Shown in pieces: positions 6,980 to 13,880 of a stretch of 13,880 nt of DNA. Positions within the stretch are counted from its first letter, which is position 1. Each line of letters starts with the position of its first letter. Source of the DNA: Thermoplasmatota archaeon (GTDB taxonomy: Archaea; Thermoplasmatota; Thermoplasmata; Thermoplasmatales; Thermoplasmataceae). Both the position numbers and the translations under genes were made by a program. Location of the stretch: contig JAMDCG010000075.1 in assembly GCA_023489425.1 (NCBI GenBank), positions 1-13,880 of the forward strand, read 5' to 3'. Under the pieces are notes generated by a model. It searched no databases and was not told the DNA's origin. It saw only the letters and a program-made list of their open reading frames with translations.

Positions 6980-8404
6980 TCACGACCTGTGTCTTATATT
7001 TTCAGCTATTTCAACGACATTCTCCATCTCTAACCTGGTTATCTTGTCTGTTCCCCTCAGTGAAAAATTAACCGAAAGTGCTGATAACCTGTTTTCAAGG
7101 TTTTCGTCCCCCTTCACATAATTCTTGAGTTCATCAATAGCGTTTACAACCTTTCTGACCTCCATTGTCTGTATGTCCTTGATCAGGATATCTATATTGT
7201 TTTCCCTTCTCTGTTCGGGTTTTAGTCCTTTCGCAGTGCTTTCCACTGAATCATCGATGTGGTTTGCTTCCCTGGTTTCTTCCTTTCTTGCACCGCCCAT
7301 TTTCCTTTCAAATATGGCATCCAGTGTTAATTCTCCTCTCCAGAGATCTGAAGCTTCCAGTTCAACAGTTCCCTTCAGGTGCCCACTTGTTTCAGGGATT
7401 AGCCTTGATTCTAATTCCCTGTAATCATTTATCTTCAGGTTTGACATTGATATTTTGGTCTGCCCGATCACATCAAATGGACCAAGTAGCCCATTAAGGT
7501 TTATGACAAGGCTCTCCATGTCAACTATTGGTCTGATCTTGAACACAATGGAAAACTCTTCTCCTTCCCGAAGGGAGCCAGAAAGTGCGTAAGAAACAGA
7601 CATTTTTACATAATTTGATGGATCGTTTGTGGAGTCAACTATGGTAAAGATTGCATCACGTACCATATCGTTAAGGTATGCGTAATCACCGTTGTGCTTG
7701 AATTTAATCATATAATCTGGTATCTTCAGTTTTCTGAGATTTATCCTGTCTTCATTATCTGAATACTTAATTAACTCATCTATTGCCTTTGTTGCACCAA
7801 CCCGTGAACATATGAGTATTATGATGGCTTTCATTTGAGCATCTGAAGAAGAAAGAAGTGAGAGGATCTGCGACTCAAACTTCTTGAAAATATCTGGCTT
7901 ATAGGAACAGCACTCCAGAACAAATGTACCGGATGATAATGCAAGTTCAGGATTATCGGATGACATATTCTTCACAGCCTCTGGAACATAGATTTCAAAT
8001 TCATCCCTCCATGACTGCTTCACATACTGGCTCATTTCAGCAAAGCCTCTTGATCTATCTTCAATCTTTTCTGACCTGAATAGCTGAATCAATGACTCAA
8101 GATCCTTATCCCTTTTCCTTTCCTTTTCCTCCTCCTCCAGCCTTGAAAGTGAATTCTTGAAATAGGTTACATTCTTTTCATCAATCTTCCTGCTTTCCAT
8201 TATGCCCCTAAGTGATATGAGCAGATTGCTGAGAAGCACCTCCTCGCTTGGATTTGTAAATGTAGATTCGATGAGTGTCCTGACATACTTTATGTTATTT
8301 CTTTCTACCGGTGTTATATCCTTCCTTTTCTCTATTTTCCTGCATTCCTTAAATATTCTTGACGCGAGTTCGTTCTTGCTCTTGAATGTGTCTTCCTTTG
8401 CCAT
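6980..8404 (-). CDS. HEAT-like helical protein with beta-sandwich-like domain, GTPase-operon component
   Basis: I do not recognise a named family. With the ATG at 8404 the protein has 474 residues. Residues about 1-110 are charged helices with a coiled-coil stretch (LEEEEKERKRDKDLE). Residues about 105-255 look like HEAT/ARM-type repeats: paired helices with conserved small and hydrophobic spacing. Residues about 265-370 turn to alternating beta strands (SVSYALSG, FSIVFKIRP, GTVELEAS, GELTLDAIF), suggesting an immunoglobulin-like or arrestin-like sandwich. A polar linker follows (about 370-400), then a C-terminal helical bundle. There is no signal peptide or membrane segment, so it is probably a cytosolic scaffold or adaptor for the GTPases. 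An ATG at 8410 overlaps the preceding stop (ATGA), but GAGAGG would then touch the start codon; from 8404 it sits 6 nt away, so 8404 is preferred. Confidence 0.82.
   Translation of the reverse strand: MAKEDTFKSKNELASRIFKECRKIEKRKDITPVERNNIKYVRTLIESTFTNPSEEVLLSNLLISLRGIMESRKIDEKNVTYFKNSLSRLEEEEKERKRDKDLESLIQLFRSEKIEDRSRGFAEMSQYVKQSWRDEFEIYVPEAVKNMSSDNPELALSSGTFVLECCSYKPDIFKKFESQILSLLSSSDAQMKAIIILICSRVGATKAIDELIKYSDNEDRINLRKLKIPDYMIKFKHNGDYAYLNDMVRDAIFTIVDSTNDPSNYVKMSVSYALSGSLREGEEFSIVFKIRPIVDMESLVINLNGLLGPFDVIGQTKISMSNLKINDYRELESRLIPETSGHLKGTVELEASDLWRGELTLDAIFERKMGGARKEETREANHIDDSVESTAKGLKPEQRRENNIDILIKDIQTMEVRKVVNAIDELKNYVKGDENLENRLSALSVNFSLRGTDKITRLEMENVVEIAENIRHRS
6985..6988 (-). promoter_or_regulatory. 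Ribosome binding site supporting GTG start at 6978
   Basis: AGGT on the minus strand, 6 nt before the GTG. It lies inside the last codons of the upstream gene, supports the non-ATG start and implies translational coupling. Confidence 0.5.
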
Positions 8405-8406
8405 AC

Positions 8407-10077
8407 TCATCCTCTCAATCTGAACCGACGCTTTTCTGTCGGCTCTTCCTCACCGCCAATCATTTCCACAATCAGGCTGTTCAGCTCTGGCGGAATGAGA
8501 ATCTTTCTCTTTACCAGTCCTTTCTTTACCTGCGTTATGAGATTGTACATCTTCTTCTGGTCAAAGACCTCATTATTTTTTGCCACAGTTTCCAGTACTT
8601 CCCTTAGGAAGTCCAGATCTTCAAACCTGTTTTCCATTATGGATTCCTCGACGAGGGTGAACAGATCTTTCCTGGCTATATCGAAATTCTTCAGAATGGA
8701 AATGCTCTGATCAATCTCAGAAGATGACATTTTCCTGCTTGTGGAATATTTTGACCATGTCCTGAAAAGTGTTGGTATTGTTGTGAATAAGGTTCTTCCC
8801 ATGTTTACATTTGAATCCTTCTTCAGCATGTTTGACATGAGTACCTCATTTATCTGTCCATAATTTGATGAACTGAGATTCTTGAGAAACTGAACCAGGT
8901 TTCTTCCTCCTACAGTATTTGGATCACACTGTATCAGTACAGGCATAATATTGCCAATGAGATCATCATCAGAACCCTTTGCCTTTTCCTCCTCAACATT
9001 ATTTTCAAGGTACTTTACTGTGGCATCAATGAGATCGTCCCTGAATCCACTTTTTCTGATGATATCTCCCACGATCTGGAAATATTCCTCCTTTTTCCCG
9101 TATGATTCCATTTTAGAAACTTTCAGTGCAGTATTTATTGCCATGGATGGCTCAGCATTGCTGCATATGGATTTTATTATTCTTGATATGAATATATTAG
9201 CCAGGGTTGTTCTCTGGCTACTCTGCGGAAGATCGCTAGAATCCCCAATTTCATACACTTTACCGGTCTCAATCAGACGGAAATATTCATTGGACACAGA
9301 TCGAATAAGGCTATCTTCTCCTGGAATCTCAACAGTCTTTCCGGTATAGTTTATGATCACATGTGAACTGTTATCAATGGCTGGAAGTGTACATACCAGA
9401 TCAAAAATTGCCTCATCCTGTGATGGCGGGGCATCGTATGTAGAGTAACTAAGCACCAACCATGGTGGGAATAGGCTTTCCAGAGTCATTATCTGCCTGA
9501 ACATTGAAGTAAGATCTGTAGATATTACACCGATTTTTATCTGCTCCTGGAAAATATTGAGGAAGAGGCCATACAGGACATCCCTGGAAAATTCCTTCTT
9601 TTTGTCTGATATTAATTCTTCTCCGTAAGACTGGTCATTGACATCTATTTCTATGTTCACAACTGGAAGTTGCATGAAGTTTCCATTAGCCAGTTTCAGT
9701 TTCTCTATGTCTTTTACGGAGGTAATGCCCTTAAGGTGGTGTCTGTCCAGCTCTTCTAGATTTTTTCTAGCCTCCACAAAATTCTTGAAATCAAAGACGA
9801 GAAAATGACTCATCAGTGCTCCATCCCTTCCATGAATGTCCTTGCCTATATTTTTCACATAATTCATAGCGATTTTTCCAGATGGTAATGTTAGCAGCCG
9901 CCTGCCCTCTTTGAATGTAATATTGTTGAGACCCATTGGTATACTGTACTTTTCAATGTGATTAAAGTCATCTTCGCTTAGTGATGTACTCTGTGTGATG
10001 AACTGGTATCCAGACCTGCCTTTCTTTTCTGCCCAACCATACAGAACCTGATCTGCAACAATATTAACCATGGTCAT
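8407..10077 (-). CDS. GAP1-like GTPase-associated protein (GAP1-N / GAP1-M type)
   Basis: 556 residues, soluble. The N-terminal domain (about 8-140) opens with ADQVLYGW (Q10, Y13, G14), continues through a GYQFITQS strand, and carries IHGRDGALMSHFLVF (81-95). This fits the N-terminal domain of GTPase-associated protein 1, where a Q-x-x-YG opening and a later GR-G-x-x-HF/HxL block are characteristic. The middle domain (about 155-265) has FPPWLVLSYSTYDAP (203-217), like the GAP1 middle domain. The rest (about 285-556) is helical and ends in a basic tail. In bacteria GAP1 proteins are encoded beside two GTPases in predicted conflict systems, exactly the setting here; the biochemical role is not established. 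The ATG at 10077 overlaps the GTPase stop (ATGA) and has GGAG 4 nt and GAGGT 9 nt upstream; a second ATG lies at 10071. Assigned from remembered motifs, not a search. Confidence 0.85.
   Translation of the reverse strand: MTMVNIVADQVLYGWAEKKGRSGYQFITQSTSLSEDDFNHIEKYSIPMGLNNITFKEGRRLLTLPSGKIAMNYVKNIGKDIHGRDGALMSHFLVFDFKNFVEARKNLEELDRHHLKGITSVKDIEKLKLANGNFMQLPVVNIEIDVNDQSYGEELISDKKKEFSRDVLYGLFLNIFQEQIKIGVISTDLTSMFRQIMTLESLFPPWLVLSYSTYDAPPSQDEAIFDLVCTLPAIDNSSHVIINYTGKTVEIPGEDSLIRSVSNEYFRLIETGKVYEIGDSSDLPQSSQRTTLANIFISRIIKSICSNAEPSMAINTALKVSKMESYGKKEEYFQIVGDIIRKSGFRDDLIDATVKYLENNVEEEKAKGSDDDLIGNIMPVLIQCDPNTVGGRNLVQFLKNLSSSNYGQINEVLMSNMLKKDSNVNMGRTLFTTIPTLFRTWSKYSTSRKMSSSEIDQSISILKNFDIARKDLFTLVEESIMENRFEDLDFLREVLETVAKNNEVFDQKKMYNLITQVKKGLVKRKILIPPELNSLIVEMIGGEEEPTEKRRFRLRG
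8411..8416 (-). promoter_or_regulatory. Shine-Dalgarno deciding start 8404 over 8410
   Basis: GAGAGG on the minus strand directly abuts the ATG at 8410 but stands 6 nt from the in-frame ATG at 8404. Normal spacing favours the second ATG. Confidence 0.5.
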
Positions 10078-11549
10078 AACTCTCCTACCTCACTGATCCA
10101 GTTTGCAATTAAAATGAACCCTGAGTTTAGCTGTGGATCAAAGTTTATGCCATACATTCCACCTACTCCCAGATCAAGCTTGGGAACGATTTCTCCATTC
10201 TGGTCCCTTTCAGTCTTTATGAATATCTTGAAAGCAGAAGGATTCTTTATATTTTTCGTTATGTAGGCATAAGTGTTTCTTAATAATTTTAAAAGTTCAA
10301 TGGCTGAATAATTGAACACTGCATCTGGAAGCGTATCTGTTTTTGTAAAGAGGAATGCAATATTCGGACGGCTTTTCTTATCTACCCTTGCATTGAGAAT
10401 CGTTTCAATAATTCTCCTGTATTGAAGGTCCCGTGTTGCCCATTCACGGTATGAAGAACAGTCTATCATGACGAGATAGCCCTTTGCCTTCAGGAGATAT
10501 TCAAATCGCGTATTCATCAGCATCCTCCTTACATTATCAGGACCACCCTGAAGGCTGTTGAATGTTTCTCCTGCTATGTCATTTATCCTGAGATATATCC
10601 TGTTTGAACCAAATCTTTTCTTCTTCGTGAACTGGAAAACTACCTCTCCAACCCTGTCCTTTGCTGTAAGTTCTGGGAACTTGTGTTCTGAAAAGATCCT
10701 GTTTATGTATTCTTCCATTAGGTCTATTCCACTGACAACATCTGCTTCAACGTTTATTGCTGTTTCTATGTCCTGCAGGAAATGAAAGAAGTAGGCGAGG
10801 AATGTGGTCTTACCAGCCGCTGGAGGTCCGATAATGGCAATTGCATCTTTCTGTTCATATTTTGCATTGGCGGTTGATACAACATTTCTCTGCTGGTAAT
10901 TCGTCTGATTCTGACCCACGCTGACCTGCTGCTTCTGATTCGCTGGCTGATCTTTATCCCTGTTAAATTCAGGCTTGTATCCTTCGTTAATCACTGGTTC
11001 TCCTGCCATTGACATCGTGTTTGTCACATTAGTTCCAGCGATGCCAGTGCTGTTTTTTACATTCTTCATATGAAGCACCTTAGTTGTGTGGTAATTCACC
11101 ATAAACATTAATGCTATTAAGATTTCTGTGAATTCAATAAAATATATAATATTATAATTAAAAATTATTGATCCGGAAGATGAGATTATGCCCATAAAGG
11201 CAAGAATGGAGAGTGCTCCTACAAATCCTGTGGCTCCCCTAATTCCTGGTGTGGATATGGACAGTAGCGTACCAACTGAAACCGTAAAATAGATTGGGTA
11301 CCATAACGCTTCAAGATATAGGATTTCCGCGATTGACCCATTGAAGTTCGGGATTCTTACTCCTGCTATAACCACCAGAGTATTGAAGAACATCCCTAGC
11401 CCCGTAAGGAACGATACTGCTACATACCTCCTTGAGGCTTTGGAGAATCTATGGTCCACGGCACTGGTAACCCTTCTTAATCTTGAGATTGAGGAGGAAC
11501 TGAGAAACATGAAGATGAAACCAATATATGGTATCATTGATAGTATCAC
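10074..11549 (-). CDS. Membrane-anchored P-loop GTPase (double-GTPase system, intact-motif partner)
   Basis: The part downstream of the GTG at 11549 encodes 491 residues. Five hydrophobic helices lie at about 2-18, 42-64, 76-98, 106-123 and 128-151, followed by a Gln/Asn-rich linker (about 165-232). The cytosolic GTPase domain has Walker A GPPAAGKT (241-248), a candidate switch-I threonine T295 (FPELT), G3 DIAGE (324-328) and G4 TKTD (402-405). All core motifs are present, so it should bind and hydrolyse GTP. The C-terminus FDPQLNSGFILIANWI matches the end of the 798-residue paralog. The conservative GTG start is probably not the natural one: no Shine-Dalgarno precedes it, and the same frame continues upstream through coding-quality membrane sequence to 11762 and, past one TGA, to ATG 11822. 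It heads the operon with the GAP1-like, HEAT-like and pseudo-GTPase genes. Confidence 0.85.
   Translation of the reverse strand: MILSMIPYIGFIFMFLSSSSISRLRRVTSAVDHRFSKASRRYVAVSFLTGLGMFFNTLVVIAGVRIPNFNGSIAEILYLEALWYPIYFTVSVGTLLSISTPGIRGATGFVGALSILAFMGIISSSGSIIFNYNIIYFIEFTEILIALMFMVNYHTTKVLHMKNVKNSTGIAGTNVTNTMSMAGEPVINEGYKPEFNRDKDQPANQKQQVSVGQNQTNYQQRNVVSTANAKYEQKDAIAIIGPPAAGKTTFLAYFFHFLQDIETAINVEADVVSGIDLMEEYINRIFSEHKFPELTAKDRVGEVVFQFTKKKRFGSNRIYLRINDIAGETFNSLQGGPDNVRRMLMNTRFEYLLKAKGYLVMIDCSSYREWATRDLQYRRIIETILNARVDKKSRPNIAFLFTKTDTLPDAVFNYSAIELLKLLRNTYAYITKNIKNPSAFKIFIKTERDQNGEIVPKLDLGVGGMYGINFDPQLNSGFILIANWISEVGEL
10078..10091 (-). promoter_or_regulatory. Double Shine-Dalgarno before the GAP1-like gene
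   Basis: On the minus strand GAGGT (10087-10091) and GGAG (10082-10085) precede ATG 10077 by 9 and 4 nt. Both are inside the end of the upstream GTPase gene and support coupled but strong initiation. Confidence 0.5.
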
Positions 11550-11822
11550 GTAAATTCCAGTTTCGATGGAACCACGGGAAAGGTTTCTATAATAAATGTC
11601 CTGTGAGCCCAGTATCTTCTGGTTTGCTTCTTTGACATAATGACTGATTGATAGATACCATGAAAGTAGAATTAGGGAGCATACAATTGTAAGAAAGATA
11701 ATTAATCCAATCGCTCCTCCATATCCGAACTGATTTAATAGAATTCCCGGTATTATGATAATTCACCTGTAAACTTTATTTTTATATGCGTTGATCTCAT
11801 CCCAGCTTCTGAAGAAATCCAT
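11550..11822 (-). pseudogene. In-frame N-terminal extension of the GTPase gene, interrupted by TGA at 11763-11765
   Basis: Reading the GTPase frame upstream of 11549 gives no stop for 71 codons and a protein-like sequence: a Gly/hydrophobic segment starting IIIIPGILLNQFGYGG, a membrane helix around LIIFLTIVCSLILLSWYLSI, and a polar loop (HYVKEANQKILGSQDIYY). Just before it, in the same frame, lies TGA and then an ATG-initiated 19-residue peptide, MDFFRSWDEINAYKNKVYR, that reads like a cytosolic N-terminus before a membrane helix. The whole frame from 11822 to 10074 would encode 582 residues if TGA were a sense codon (for example TGG, Trp). No ATG, GTG or TTG in frame exists between the TGA and 11549. 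The TGA is also part of a perfect AGGTGA, so reinitiation at ATT, ATC or ATA just downstream is an alternative. Confidence 0.65.
11763..11768 (-). promoter_or_regulatory. AGGTGA Shine-Dalgarno-like hexamer containing the in-frame TGA
   Basis: The minus strand reads AGGTGA, complementary to the archaeal 16S 3' end. The following in-frame codons are ATT, ATC, ATA, ATA; the first ATA is 6 nt away. It could support stop-coupled reinitiation at a non-standard codon, or be chance. Confidence 0.35.
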
Positions 11823-11842
11823 AATTTGTAATGAAGATTCTG

Positions 11843-11850
11843 TATAATAA
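11843..11850 (-). promoter_or_regulatory. TATA box of the GTPase operon
   Basis: TTATTATA on the minus strand, 21-28 nt before ATG 11822, with an A-rich stretch just upstream over the end of the 620-residue gene. The spacing fits a leaderless transcript starting at ATG 11822, which argues that this ATG, and not 11549, is the gene's original start. Confidence 0.55.
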
Positions 11851-11851
11851 A

Positions 11852-13714
11852 TCACTTTTTCTTGAATACTTCTTCATCCTGAACTTTTGACTGAATGCCA
11901 AGACCCTCTTTTTCCATTGATTTCCATACATAAATTACATCCTTGGTACTGCAGTCTGTCATCCTTACTATGGATTTCAGCCTTGCAATGCCGGATATCT
12001 TCAGCTCATCCAGTGTTTCCCTTCTTATCTTCTCTATCTTATCCTTCCCTGGCGGTTGATCCTTTGCCATAAGTATATCACTGATTTCAACAGACTGGCC
12101 GTTATTTTCATTGAAATAAACATTACCATTCCTCATATCTTTGAGTAACAACAAAAAATTCTTGCTGTCTACACCGTTATTTGATGAATTCTTCACCTGG
12201 TCTATTACGCTATCCTCAAATCCATTTGGAGAACCTATAACGGCGATAATGTACGAATTTTCCATGTTCGAGGTTTCTATGAGGACTCCCAGTATTCTTG
12301 CAAGATCGCTGTTATTGAATGGATGCTGGTCTATCCCTATTCCCATATTTCCTTCCTTCCGGTAAATTTCAGATTCGTGTACATTGTATATAAATGCCAC
12401 ACCTATCCTTACATCATTCCTGAGAAACCGTCTCTTCTGGTATCTATACATTATTGCCCTGCTCTTTACGGGGTATGTTCCGTCTCCATTCAGCTCATTC
12501 ATTTCAGAAAACGTATTGCTGTTGATTATGTCCTTAACTTTCACGCTTCCTTCAAAATCCATTCTTGGATTGGAAAGCCTTATGGACTTTTCATCAGTGA
12601 ATAGTGATTCTGCAGTTTCGAAGAATGCAACTTCCCTTATCCTTGCCTCTTCTTCAGAACAGGCAAATGATGAATCAAATGTTCCGGTACCACTTTTACT
12701 GGAGACTGCGATCAACTTCTTCAGGGTATTCAGGGTGCCAATCTGTGATTCTATCTCATTCTCCATCTTATAATTCGAATCCCCGATCAGCGACTGGATC
12801 CTCTTCATTTCTATCTCACGTAGCTCTGGGTTACCGGATATATCAGGATCTGAGTTTAGTCTCCCCATCTCATTTTCCAGCTCATTTATCTTTCCCTTCA
12901 TTTTCAGCTCAAAGGTCTTCAATTCCTTCAATGGTGATTCAATGTCGAAGCTCTTGAGTGATGCCAGGTCCCTGTTCTTCAGGAGTGTTGTTGCTTCCAG
13001 TACTTTATTGTAAATCTGGTCAAGTTCATTGCCTGATATCATTTCTGTCAATTCATTCTCTATCTTTGATCTTCTATTTTCCAGGTCCAGTGAAATTTTC
13101 AGCACCCTTTCATAATTGTTGAACAGTTTCTTTATCTGTCCCGGATCGATCTGAATGAATGAAATCACCCCTTCAGTTATCTTTTGAAATCTGTTGCGGT
13201 ATTTTTCCTCCATGGCCTGTGAAATTTCCCCTCTTACGTTTTTGCCAGACAATATATCAATGGTGGAAAGGAAGTTCTCCATATTCTCATTGTACCATTC
13301 CTTGATCAGCCTGTATATCTGGTCATCCCTGTTTATCAGTAGTGTCTTTATGGATTCGCTATTCATTGAATCTATTCTTGAAAAATGTTCAAGTTTTTCG
13401 ACAGCCTCATATTCATCATCGGTGAATTTCCTTACGTACTGTTCTATCTCCTGGTCATCGTACGTCTTGTTTTCAGAATCCTTCCTGAAGGAAAGTGATA
13501 TCTTGAGCTGGGCCAGCTTTATATTAGCCAGGGCACTCTTGGCCATTTCCATTCCAATTTTATCAGCACATCTTGTTCCTATGGTTGAGTAATAATTATC
13601 GAGGTCTCTCATCATTCTTTTTCTGCTGCTTGTGTCCATTGTCACAATGTCCATGTAATCCCGTCCAGCCTCCTGAAGAGCCCTCCTGAAAATTGTAATG
13701 CATTCACTTTCCAT
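11852..13714 (-). CDS. Coiled-coil protein with C-terminal alpha/beta region and winged-helix-like tail, unrecognised
   Basis: 620 residues without signal peptide or membrane helix; no family recognised. Residues about 1-355 are helical and highly charged with heptad-like stretches (about 195-330), suggesting an elongated coiled coil. Residues about 370-540 are mixed alpha/beta: strand RIGVAFIYN (436-444), GIGIDQHPFNNSD (458-470), helix DLARILGVLIE, strand YIIAVIGSPNG (488-498), helix, and strand NFLLLLKDM (519-527), like a Rossmann-type or nuclease-like core, though I see no certain catalytic set. Residues about 555-610 form a compact helical unit (IRRETLDELKISG... DVIYVWKSMEKEGL) that looks like a winged helix-turn-helix. 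The gene lies 29 nt upstream of the GTPase operon on the same strand, so it may be a regulator, sensor or effector of that system. ATG 13714 has a TATA-like box 30-39 nt upstream. Confidence 0.83.
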   Translation of the reverse strand: MESECITIFRRALQEAGRDYMDIVTMDTSSRKRMMRDLDNYYSTIGTRCADKIGMEMAKSALANIKLAQLKISLSFRKDSENKTYDDQEIEQYVRKFTDDEYEAVEKLEHFSRIDSMNSESIKTLLINRDDQIYRLIKEWYNENMENFLSTIDILSGKNVRGEISQAMEEKYRNRFQKITEGVISFIQIDPGQIKKLFNNYERVLKISLDLENRRSKIENELTEMISGNELDQIYNKVLEATTLLKNRDLASLKSFDIESPLKELKTFELKMKGKINELENEMGRLNSDPDISGNPELREIEMKRIQSLIGDSNYKMENEIESQIGTLNTLKKLIAVSSKSGTGTFDSSFACSEEEARIREVAFFETAESLFTDEKSIRLSNPRMDFEGSVKVKDIINSNTFSEMNELNGDGTYPVKSRAIMYRYQKRRFLRNDVRIGVAFIYNVHESEIYRKEGNMGIGIDQHPFNNSDLARILGVLIETSNMENSYIIAVIGSPNGFEDSVIDQVKNSSNNGVDSKNFLLLLKDMRNGNVYFNENNGQSVEISDILMAKDQPPGKDKIEKIRRETLDELKISGIARLKSIVRMTDCSTKDVIYVWKSMEKEGLGIQSKVQDEEVFKKK

Positions 13715-13743
13715 TTTAATACAGTAATAAAAGCACTTACCCC

Positions 13744-13753
13744 TTTATATTAA
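13744..13753 (-). promoter_or_regulatory. Candidate TATA box for the 620-residue protein gene
   Basis: TTAATATAAA on the minus strand, 30-39 nt before ATG 13714, predicting a leader of only a few nucleotides. It sits in the 101-nt divergent gap shared with the rightward gene starting at 13816. Confidence 0.45.
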
Positions 13754-13815
13754 TTTCTACAACATGAAAAGAATAGATTTATTTAAGTGAAATATTATTA
13801 ACATTAAGGAAAGCT

Positions 13816-13880
13816 ATGGAAAATGAAATTTTGAATAAAATAATACAGTTAGAAAGTTCAATGAACAGGAAAGCAGTTAT
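13816..13880 (+). CDS. Start of an unidentified gene, cut by the window edge
   Basis: An ATG at 13816 is preceded by AAGGA (13806-13810) at a 5-nt spacing and opens a frame that runs to the window end without a stop. Only about 21 residues are visible (MENEILNKIIQLESSMNRKAV), which look helical and polar. Upstream AT-rich elements at 13778-13787 (TTTATTTAAG) and 13791-13800 could serve as TATA boxes. It is divergent from the 620-residue protein gene. A function cannot be given from this fragment. Confidence 0.5.
   Translation, partial: MENEILNKIIQLESSMNRKAV

Noticed and set aside
11550..11762. A GTG at 11766-11764 as start of the GTPase gene
   Set aside because: It is in a different frame; its translation is polar and irregular while the GTPase frame gives a clear membrane helix.
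11763..11765. The in-frame TGA as a selenocysteine codon or general reassignment of TGA to tryptophan
   Set aside because: Most other genes in the window end cleanly at TGA at natural C-termini, so TGA is a stop here. The site is at a membrane boundary with no redox context, and no SECIS-like element was seen.
12384..12957. Overlapping plus-strand open frames of 117-132 codons inside the 620-residue protein gene, and similar ones elsewhere
   Set aside because: They are antisense shadows of long, coherent minus-strand genes; translations are Ser/Phe/Pro-rich as expected of reverse-complemented coding sequence.
1..13880. CRISPR arrays, tRNA/rRNA genes, IS elements or attachment sites
   Set aside because: No direct repeats with spacers, cloverleaf-like blocks, transposase motifs or terminal inverted repeats were seen when reading either strand.

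Overview
The window looks like a piece of a Thermoplasmatales-type archaeal chromosome. The base composition is moderately AT-rich. Arginine is mostly AGG/AGA and isoleucine often ATA. Several genes have a TATA-like box about 20-35 nt before the start codon and little or no 5' leader. No rRNA, tRNA, IS element or CRISPR array was seen, so the lineage is inferred from gene style and protein families only.

Left part (1-3802), ordinary metabolism and transport: the C-terminal end of an FAD/NAD(P)H disulfide oxidoreductase of the CoA-disulfide reductase/NADH oxidase type (+), then on the minus strand a histidine-phosphatase-family enzyme and two unrelated major facilitator transporters. One of these is a 14-helix DHA2-type exporter with a good TATA box. 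A 178-nt divergent promoter region (3803-3980) separates them from the rest.

Right part (3981-13714) is the interesting region. A minus-strand operon of four tightly packed genes encodes, in transcription order: a membrane-anchored P-loop GTPase with intact motifs; a GAP1-like protein (family of GTPase-associated proteins from bacterial double-GTPase conflict systems); a HEAT-like helical protein with a beta-sandwich-like domain; and a polytopic membrane protein of about 15 helices with a C-terminal GTPase-like domain. The last is clearly a paralog of the first but has lost the G4 motif and the switch-I threonine. Upstream lies a 620-residue coiled-coil protein with a C-terminal alpha/beta region and winged helix. 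Convergent to the operon, 4 nt from its end, is a 198-residue basic/acidic helical protein that resembles ESCRT-III/Snf7. A working model is a membrane-associated GTPase signalling or conflict system, possibly tied to membrane remodelling. This is inference.

The most striking local anomaly is at the head of the operon. The intact-GTPase gene reads as one continuous frame from an ATG at 11822, which has a TATA box 21-28 nt upstream, except for a single in-frame TGA at codon 20. No ATG/GTG/TTG start follows until 11549, by which point the first predicted membrane helices have been passed. It is either a nonsense change (for example TGG to TGA), a sequence error, readthrough, or stop-coupled reinitiation at an unusual codon. 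The window ends with the first codons of an unidentified plus-strand gene.
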